From DASXBA01 sp046729895 (GTDB lineage Bacteria; Actinomycetota; Thermoleophilia; Solirubrobacterales; Thermoleophilaceae), in NCBI GenBank assembly GCA_046729895.1, contig JBKPHP010000032.1, positions 1-10,002 of the forward strand: a stretch of DNA of 10,002 nt, in the 5' to 3' direction. Under the pieces are notes generated by a model that made no database searches, was not told the DNA's origin, and saw nothing but the letters and a program-made list of their open reading frames with translations. How positions within the stretch are numbered: position 1 is the first letter of the stretch; each line of letters opens with the position of its first letter. A program made the position numbers and the translations under genes. Below, piece after piece: positions 5,697-10,002 of the stretch.

Positions 5697-6833
5697 CTAC
5701 CCGGCGGGAGGGACGATCCGCAGCAACCTGTCGTCTCCCTCGCGCGGCGAGCCGCGACCGTCCCGGTTGTTCGTCAGCGCGTAGAGGGCGCCGTCGGGTC
5801 CCTCGACGACCGTGCGCACACGCCCGAACCGGCCCTGGAACAGCGTCTCGTTCACCGTCACTCGCCCTCCCTCCAGCCGCACCCGCCTGATCTGCTCGCC
5901 GACCAGGCAACCGATCAGGAAGTCGCCGCTCCACTCCGAGCCGGGCAGGGCGACGAAGCTGGCCCCGGAGGGGGCGACCGCGCTCGAGTAGACGACGACG
6001 GGAGCCGTGAAACCGTCGTGGTCCCGCCCACGCACCTCCGGCCAGCCGTAGTTGGCCCCGCGCCGAAGCACGTTCACCTCGTCGTCGCCGTCTGGCCCGT
6101 GCTCGGAGGCGACGAGTCGCGCCGTGCGCGGCTGCCAGTCGAACCCCTGCGGGTTGCGGTGCCCGAGCGTGAAGACCTCCGGCCGGCCGCCATCGCCGCG
6201 GTAGGCGCGAGGCTCCATCCGGAGCACCTTCCCGTTGAGCGAGCTCTGCTGCTGGGCGAGGCCGTCCTGGCCGGCCTCGCCGGTCGTGAAGTAGAGGCGC
6301 TCGTCGGGCCCGAAGTGAACCCGACCGCCGTCGTGCATGACCCCGGCCACGATCCCGCGGGCGATCACCTTCTCGTCCTCGAGTCGGTCTTCGCGGAACC
6401 GGGAGCGGACCAGCTCGTTGCCGCTGTCCGTGGTTCGGTACAGGTAGACGAACCTGTTGCGCTCGAACTCCGGGTCGAGCGCGGCTCCGAGGAGGCCGCC
6501 CTCGCCGACCGCCGCGACGTCGACCTCCGCGACCGGCTCGCGCCGCAGCCGAAGCCTGCGCGAGAGCAGCCTGACGCGCCCGGGCCGCTCGGTGATCAGT
6601 GCGCGTCCGTCGGGTAGAAAGGCGATCTCCCACGGAGTGTCGAGGCCCGTGGCCACCGTCTCGACACGCGGACGTCCCTGGCTGCGGGCCAGGCCACGCC
6701 GCCCGTCCTCCGTGGAGGGGCGCGTGTCGGTGGCGGTCGTCGGCCGCGGCGGAGGTGTCTCCTGCTCGCCGTCGCCTCCGCAGCCCGGTACGGCCACAGC
6801 CAGGACCACCAGAACGGGTGTCGGGCGCCTCAC
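5697..6833 (-). CDS. PQQ-dependent sugar dehydrogenase-family lipoprotein
   Basis: 378 aa from GTG 6833, which overlaps the stop of the upstream SDR gene by 4 nt (GTGA). The N-terminus is a lipoprotein signal (MRRPTPVLVVLAVAVPGC) with lipidation Cys18, then a Thr/Pro-rich linker to about 50. The beta-propeller of the soluble glucose/aldose sugar dehydrogenase family (GSDH, YliI-like) follows, with GLDTPWEIAFLPDG (63-76), EGGLLGAALDPEF (111-123), MHDGGRVHFGPD (166-177) with the candidate base His167, LGHRNPQGFDW (223-233), EHGPDGDDEVN (244-254) and NYGWP (261-265). Homologues oxidise sugars using PQQ and pass electrons to an acceptor outside the membrane. Length and motifs are complete. Substrate is unknown, and no PQQ biosynthesis gene is present in the window, so PQQ supply is an open point. 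Confidence 0.92.
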   Translation of the reverse strand: MRRPTPVLVVLAVAVPGCGGDGEQETPPPRPTTATDTRPSTEDGRRGLARSQGRPRVETVATGLDTPWEIAFLPDGRALITERPGRVRLLSRRLRLRREPVAEVDVAAVGEGGLLGAALDPEFERNRFVYLYRTTDSGNELVRSRFREDRLEDEKVIARGIVAGVMHDGGRVHFGPDERLYFTTGEAGQDGLAQQQSSLNGKVLRMEPRAYRGDGGRPEVFTLGHRNPQGFDWQPRTARLVASEHGPDGDDEVNVLRRGANYGWPEVRGRDHDGFTAPVVVYSSAVAPSGASFVALPGSEWSGDFLIGCLVGEQIRRVRLEGGRVTVNETLFQGRFGRVRTVVEGPDGALYALTNNRDGRGSPREGDDRLLRIVPPAG

Positions 6834-7636
6834 CGCCTCACGGGCGTGACCCGGCTCCCGACGCGGAGGAGCAGGCCCCGCGGCGCGTGCTGGCCGCCCA
6901 GCGCCGTCGCCCGGTTGAGCTTGCCCGGGACCACCACGCGTCGCCCCTGTTCCAGGCCCCTGACCGCCTGCTCGGCCACGTGGTCGGACTCGGTCCAGAA
7001 CATCTCCGGCACGCCGGAGGCGGCCTCGTCGATTCCCGCGGTGGCGGCGAACTCGGTCTTCACCGGCCCGGGGCAGAGGGACGTGGCCGTGACGCCCGTG
7101 TCGTGGAGGTCGGCGTGCAGCGCATCGGTGAACGCGAGCACGAACGCCTTGCTGGCACTGTAGGTGGCCTGCCGCGGAAGGGGCTGGAAGGCGGCGGTGG
7201 AGGCCACGTTGAGCACCGCCCCGCAGCCGCGCTCCACCATCCGCGGCACGAAGCGGCCGCAGAGCGCCACCACGGTCTCCACGTTCAGCCTCACCATCTC
7301 TAGCTCTCGCTCCTGGTCGAGGCGCTGGAACAGCCCGCCGCTGCCGAACCCTGCGTTGTTCACGAGCACCTCAACCGTCAGTCCCAGCTCTTCCAGGTGC
7401 CGCACGAGCCGCTCTCGCGCCGCCGAATCGGCAAGGTCACAGGCGCGGATCTCCGCCCGCACCCCGTGCCGGCTGCGCAGCTCGTCGGCCAGCTCCTCGA
7501 GGCGCTCGGTGCGGCGCGCCACGAGGGTCGCGCCGTGGCCTCTGCGGGCGAGGGAGCGGGCGACGTCGGCGCCGATGCCGGAGGAGGCGCCGGTGACGAG
7601 GCAAGTGGATTCGGGTGCGGGCGAAGGCAGCGCCAT
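6830..7636 (-). CDS. Short-chain dehydrogenase/reductase (SDR), NADP type
   Basis: 268 aa from ATG 7636. Classical SDR hallmarks are TGASSGIG (15-22, dinucleotide loop), ARR at 40-42 after strand 2 (the basic pair favours NADPH), CDLAD (66-70), NNAG (93-96), Asn118, Ser146, and Tyr159-x3-Lys163 in TYSASKAF, giving the complete Asn-Ser-Tyr-Lys tetrad. PGPVKTEF (189-196) is the usual post-catalytic loop. It is a cytoplasmic oxidoreductase of the broad DltE/YqjQ-like group; the substrate cannot be read from sequence. The C-terminal 35 residues are basic and may be a membrane-associating tail. The start has no Shine-Dalgarno, and a -10 box ends 9 nt before it. The stop overlaps the start of the sugar dehydrogenase lipoprotein by 4 nt, so the two are translationally coupled. 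Confidence 0.93.
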   Translation of the reverse strand: MALPSPAPESTCLVTGASSGIGADVARSLARRGHGATLVARRTERLEELADELRSRHGVRAEIRACDLADSAARERLVRHLEELGLTVEVLVNNAGFGSGGLFQRLDQERELEMVRLNVETVVALCGRFVPRMVERGCGAVLNVASTAAFQPLPRQATYSASKAFVLAFTDALHADLHDTGVTATSLCPGPVKTEFAATAGIDEAASGVPEMFWTESDHVAEQAVRGLEQGRRVVVPGKLNRATALGGQHAPRGLLLRVGSRVTPVRR

Positions 7637-7645
7637 CGTGGCCGC

Positions 7646-7651
7646 ACACTA
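7646..7651 (-). promoter_or_regulatory. -10 box for the SDR-sugar dehydrogenase unit
   Basis: On the - strand TAGTGT (7651 to 7646) is followed by 9 nt and the ATG at 7636, which predicts a leader of only 2-3 nt. The palindrome at 7653-7674 occupies the -10/-35 spacer. A -35 element is not clear; TTCCGC at 7676-7671 is a poor match at 19-nt spacing. Confidence 0.45.
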
Positions 7652-7652
7652 G

Positions 7653-7674
7653 CCGCTGGAAACGCTCCCAGCGG
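7653..7674. promoter_or_regulatory. Candidate LacI-family operator palindrome
   Basis: The 22-bp site is a dyad centred between 7663 and 7664 with 9 of 11 base pairs matching; outer arms CCGCTGG (7653-7659) and CCAGCGG (7668-7674) are perfect. The core TGGAAACGCTCCCA (7657-7670) agrees at 12 of 14 positions with the actinobacterial LacI-type consensus TGGGAGCGCTCCCA (as for CebR), including the central CG. It covers the spacer just upstream of the SDR -10 box, a place where a repressor would block transcription. No LacI-type gene is in the window. Regulation by sugar would fit the sugar dehydrogenase in this unit. Confidence 0.45.
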
Positions 7675-7706
7675 AAGCGCCGGGCGCCGCGCCGGGGCGG
7701 CCGAGA

Positions 7707-7718
7707 GCCCGGCCGGGC
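7707..7718. repeat. 12-bp perfect palindrome upstream of the 92-aa gene
   Basis: GCCCGGCCGGGC is its own reverse complement. It ends 12 nt before the TACCAT -10 box, about where a -35 element would be. It could be an operator, but in DNA of this GC content such a palindrome can occur by chance. Confidence 0.25.
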
Positions 7719-7730
7719 CGGGCGCCTCAC

Positions 7731-7736
7731 TACCAT
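7731..7736 (+). promoter_or_regulatory. -10 box of a leaderless-type promoter for the 92-aa gene
   Basis: TACCAT is followed by 7 nt and then ATG at 7744, so transcription would start on or one base before the start codon. This choice also rejects the in-frame ATG at 7735, which lies within the -10 box. No Shine-Dalgarno precedes the ATG. Confidence 0.5.
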
Positions 7737-7743
7737 GGTGCAC

Positions 7744-8022
7744 ATGTCCTCGGAAGATCCCTTCGGCGGCCTGTTCGGGGACCCGGAGGAGTTCCGCCGG
7801 CGCCTCGAGGAGCTCGGCGAGCAGATGCAGGGCGCGCAGCGGGTGGCCTGGGCGGACAACGCGATCAGGCTCGCCGTGGAGATGACGGTGGCGGGCCTCA
7901 ACCGGCTCAACCTGCAGGGCAACTCCCAGCAGCAGACGGAGGAGCTCCTGCAGTCGATGCGGACCCTCTTCCCGGAGGCGGTGATACTCGTCCGCGAGGC
8001 GCGCGAGGGCTTCGGTACCTGA
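7744..8022 (+). CDS. Conserved-looking 92-aa hypothetical protein
   Basis: 92 aa from ATG 7744, chosen from the promoter position; in-frame ATG 7735 and GTG 7738 would add three or two residues. The N-terminus is Gly/Phe/Asp-rich (DPFGGLFGDPEEF), followed by an amphipathic helix rich in Glu and Arg (about 15-33). A second helical part is at 35-57 and a Gln-rich turn at 60-66, then a helix ending in FPEAVILVREAREGF. There is no signal peptide, membrane span, cysteine or recognisable catalytic motif. The start loosely recalls YbaB/EbfC nucleoid proteins, but the rest does not fit. It stands alone on the + strand, divergent from the SDR unit and convergent with the flippase-like gene, with its own promoter. 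Function unknown. Confidence 0.72.
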   Translation: MSSEDPFGGLFGDPEEFRRRLEELGEQMQGAQRVAWADNAIRLAVEMTVAGLNRLNLQGNSQQQTEELLQSMRTLFPEAVILVREAREGFGT

Positions 8023-8031
8023 CGGCGTCAG
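8019..8031. terminator. Short palindrome formed by two convergent stop codons
   Basis: CTGAC (8019-8023) and GTCAG (8027-8031) pair around a GGC loop. The left arm contains the TGA of the 92-aa gene and the right arm the TGA of the convergent flippase-like gene; the genes are only 5 nt apart. A 5-bp stem is weak for termination, so a bidirectional terminator role is only a possibility. Confidence 0.3.
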
Positions 8032-9032
8032 CCCGCCCCGGCCGGATCGGCCCGGGCCTGCTGCTCCGCGGCGCGGTCCTCGCGGCCGAGCCGGATCGCC
8101 TCCTTGAAGCTGCGCACCCGGAAGATGAACACGAGCGAGGCGAACCCGATCCCGAAGGTGAGCGCCCCGATCGCGATCTGCTGCCCGACGGAGTAGGCCG
8201 CCACCGTGGAGGCGGAGGCCGTTCCGCCGAACACCTTGACCAGGAGCGCCTGCTGCACCCCGGCGCCCTGGGGCGTGAAGGGCACGGCAGCCGACACCGC
8301 GTTGACCCCCAGCACGAGCAGCACGTTCCTGACCGAGCCTCCGACATGGAAGGCCTCGAGCAGCATCCAGAACGCCGCGAACCGGAAGCCCCAGCCCGCG
8401 AGCTGAACGGCGAACACCTCGCGGATGTAGCGCTCGCGGTCGCGAAGGATGGTCAAGCCCTGCTTGACCCGCTGCCAGAACGCCCTGACGCGCACCGAGA
8501 GGAGCGCGAAGCCGGCGAGCGTCCCCACGGCGAGTGCCGTGAGCAGGAACAGCGTGAAGCGGGGGTGCTGGGCGAAGTAGGAGAGGTCGAAGGCGTCGAG
8601 CTTCGCGAAGTCGGGTGGCTTCGGGAAGACGCCCTGCGTGAACGCGAACAGCAACACCAGGGTCCCGATGCAGACGTCGAAGACGAGCTCCACCGCGAAG
8701 CTCGCCGCCACGGCCGGGTAACTCGAGTTCGGGACCGAGGTTTTCGTCAGGAAGAGCCGCACGATGTCACCGCCGCGCGCGGGGATCACCGAGTTGAAGC
8801 CGTACCCGGCGAAGTAGGCGCCCCAGATGTCGAGCCAGCGGAAAGATTCACCGGGGTAGGCGGCACGCAGGATGTTGAACGACGCTCGAGAGCGCAGCGT
8901 CAGGTACACGGTGAAGAAGACGAGCGCCAGCAGCAGGGGGCCGAGCCGCAGCGAGGCGACGCTCGACAGGAACTCGTCGACGGCGTCGAAGAACGAGCGG
9001 AAGGAGTCGCCGAGACTGGCGGGGGCGAGCAC
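8028..9032 (-). CDS. Flippase-like membrane protein (UPF0104 / LPG-synthase TM family)
   Basis: 334 aa from GTG 9032, 4 nt after the stop of the hydroxy-acid dehydrogenase gene; an ATG at 9068 would overlap that gene by 32 bp and is the alternative start. Hydrophobic segments lie at about 31-47, 66-82, 110-133, 159-182, 206-229, 234-254 and 277-304. Family motifs are FNSVIPARGGDIVR (79-92) and the later VPFTPQGAGVQQALL (250-264), both typical of the lysylphosphatidylglycerol synthase transmembrane domain/AglD-like family. Members without the soluble aminoacyl-transferase domain, as here, are thought to move lipid or lipid-linked substrates across the membrane. The C-terminus is a short charged cytoplasmic tail. 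In the usual motif PGG.G..E the final Glu is replaced by Gln here (GVQQ). The substrate is unknown. Confidence 0.87.
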   Translation of the reverse strand: MLAPASLGDSFRSFFDAVDEFLSSVASLRLGPLLLALVFFTVYLTLRSRASFNILRAAYPGESFRWLDIWGAYFAGYGFNSVIPARGGDIVRLFLTKTSVPNSSYPAVAASFAVELVFDVCIGTLVLLFAFTQGVFPKPPDFAKLDAFDLSYFAQHPRFTLFLLTALAVGTLAGFALLSVRVRAFWQRVKQGLTILRDRERYIREVFAVQLAGWGFRFAAFWMLLEAFHVGGSVRNVLLVLGVNAVSAAVPFTPQGAGVQQALLVKVFGGTASASTVAAYSVGQQIAIGALTFGIGFASLVFIFRVRSFKEAIRLGREDRAAEQQARADPAGAG

Positions 9033-9036
9033 GGCC

Positions 9037-10002
9037 CTAACCGTAGGGGCGCGCCACGCTCGTCGCATCGAGCTCGGCGGCAACGGGCGTCCCCGCGAGC
9101 GCGAGCGCGACGTCGAGCTCGGCTAGGAGGATCTCCAGCGTCCGCCGCACGCCGTCGGCTCCGGCCACGGCGAGGCCCCAGATCACGGGTCGGCCGACCA
9201 TCACAGCGTGAGCCCCGAGGGCGAGCGCCTTGAGCACGTCGGTTCCGCGGCGAATGCCGCCGTCCACGATCACGTCCAGCTCCCCTCCCACCTCCTCGAC
9301 CACGGGGGGCAGGGCCTGCGCGCCGGCGGCGACCGTGTCCAGCTGGCGGCCGCCATGGTTCGAGACCACCACGCCGGCCGCACCGCCGGCGGCCGCCCGG
9401 CGGGCGTCCTCCGGGGTGAGGATGCCCTTGACGAGCACGGGGAGCCGGCTTTCGTCGACCAGTCTCTCAAGGTCGTCCCAGGTAAGGCTCGCGTCGAACT
9501 GCGCCACCATCTCCGGAAGCGACATCCCGGCACGGCCGCCGACGCTGGGAACCGAGGCGTCTATTCGGAAGGCTGCGCGCAGGTCGCGCTCCCGCCGTCC
9601 CTGGACCGGGAGGTCCACGGTGAGGACGAGGGCCTCGTAGCCGTGCTCGGCCGCCGCCTCGACAAGGTCCGAGGTCACCCCGCGGTCCTTGAAGACGTAG
9701 AGCTGGAACCATCGCGGAGCATCCGGCACCTCCTCCGCGAGCTCGGCTGGTGAGGTCGTCGCGAGCGTCGAGAGGCAGAAGGGCGTGCTGGTCGTCGCCG
9801 CTCCGCGCGCCGTCTCGGGCTCCGCGCTCGGGTGGACGAGCCGGTGGAATGCCATCGGAGCGACGATCAGCGGATGCTGCCTCCGCACGCCGAAGAGCGT
9901 GGTGGAGGGATCGCGCTCGGCTACGTCGACCAGCACCCGCGGCCGGATCGCTATCCGGCGCCACGCCTCCTCGTTGGCGCGCAGGGAAAGCTCGTCGGCG
10001 GC
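9037..10002 (-). CDS. FMN-dependent alpha-hydroxy-acid dehydrogenase/oxidase (LldD/glycolate oxidase family), 5' truncated
   Basis: The frame is open on the - strand to the window edge, and the residues before the in-frame GTG at 9936 (ADELSLRANEEAWRRIAIRP) are homologous to the family, so that GTG is internal and the gene begins outside. 321 residues are visible. Conserved elements are PRVLVDVAERDPSTTLFG, PLIVAPMAFHRLVHP, WFQLYVFKDR with the active-site Tyr, LTVDLPVQGRRE with the Asp that pairs with the catalytic His, VLVKGI with the FMN-binding Lys (visible residue 192), SNHGGRQLD with the catalytic His216 and substrate Arg219, and DGGIRRGTDVLKALALGA (FMN phosphate). Members oxidise L-lactate, glycolate or similar 2-hydroxy acids; which one, and whether O2 or a quinone accepts electrons, is not decidable here. 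The flippase-like gene follows 4 nt later. Confidence 0.94.
   Translation of the reverse strand, partial: AADELSLRANEEAWRRIAIRPRVLVDVAERDPSTTLFGVRRQHPLIVAPMAFHRLVHPSAEPETARGAATTSTPFCLSTLATTSPAELAEEVPDAPRWFQLYVFKDRGVTSDLVEAAAEHGYEALVLTVDLPVQGRRERDLRAAFRIDASVPSVGGRAGMSLPEMVAQFDASLTWDDLERLVDESRLPVLVKGILTPEDARRAAAGGAAGVVVSNHGGRQLDTVAAGAQALPPVVEEVGGELDVIVDGGIRRGTDVLKALALGAHAVMVGRPVIWGLAVAGADGVRRTLEILLAELDVALALAGTPVAAELDATSVARPYG

Noticed and set aside
5659..6633. Upstream continuation of the CBS frame to a 473-aa protein
   Set aside because: The extra part is arginine-rich, unlike any domain, and overlaps the sugar dehydrogenase gene in another frame; the CBS domain begins exactly at GTG 5658.
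5697..10002. A mycofactocin-type cluster, because SDR, LldD-family and other dehydrogenases are present
   Set aside because: No mftA, mftB, mftC or other maturation gene is visible, the genes lie in separate units, and the SDR lacks an obvious mycofactocin-type insertion.

Overview
The window is a compact, very GC-rich bacterial chromosome segment with ten complete genes and two genes cut by the window edges. GTG and TTG starts, four-base gene overlaps, TAnnnT -10 boxes placed almost directly on start codons, and a GC-only terminator stem without a U tract all fit Actinomycetota. The degenerate ThyX-like protein and the RTX-type secreted protein with a C-terminal cysteine pair resemble what is common in Thermoleophilia (Solirubrobacterales or relatives). 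That placement is inference from protein style, not from a marker gene.

Left part, + strand (1-3976): the C-terminal part of a ThyX-like protein with a degenerate signature; a secreted protein with calcium-binding type glycine/aspartate nonapeptide repeats, started by TTG behind a near-perfect Shine-Dalgarno; a strong hairpin terminator; then a two-gene unit of ribulose-phosphate 3-epimerase (rpe) and a stand-alone TrpB2-type tryptophan synthase beta chain 10 nt apart.

Middle, - strand (4002-7636): read right to left, an NADP-type short-chain dehydrogenase overlaps a lipoprotein of the PQQ-dependent sugar dehydrogenase family by 4 nt. After 38 nt carrying a leaderless-type promoter comes a second unit: a two-CBS-domain regulator, a 69-aa unknown protein and a six-helix membrane protein with a lysine/arginine tail.

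Right part (7637-10002): a 107-nt divergent promoter region holds a 22-bp imperfect palindrome that resembles a LacI-family operator. A 92-aa unknown protein is on the + strand. Convergent to it is a - strand pair: an FMN-dependent alpha-hydroxy-acid dehydrogenase/oxidase (5' end outside the window) followed 4 nt later by a flippase-like (UPF0104 / LPG-synthase transmembrane) protein.

Most of this is housekeeping or metabolic content. I see no CRISPR, transposon, phage, toxin-antitoxin or defence module, and no clear undescribed system. The items most worth checking are the altered ThyX signature, the possible LacI-type operator with its neighbouring leaderless promoters, the rpe-trpB2 pairing, and the RBS hairpin in front of the repeat protein. 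No intergenic gap exceeds about 110 bases.
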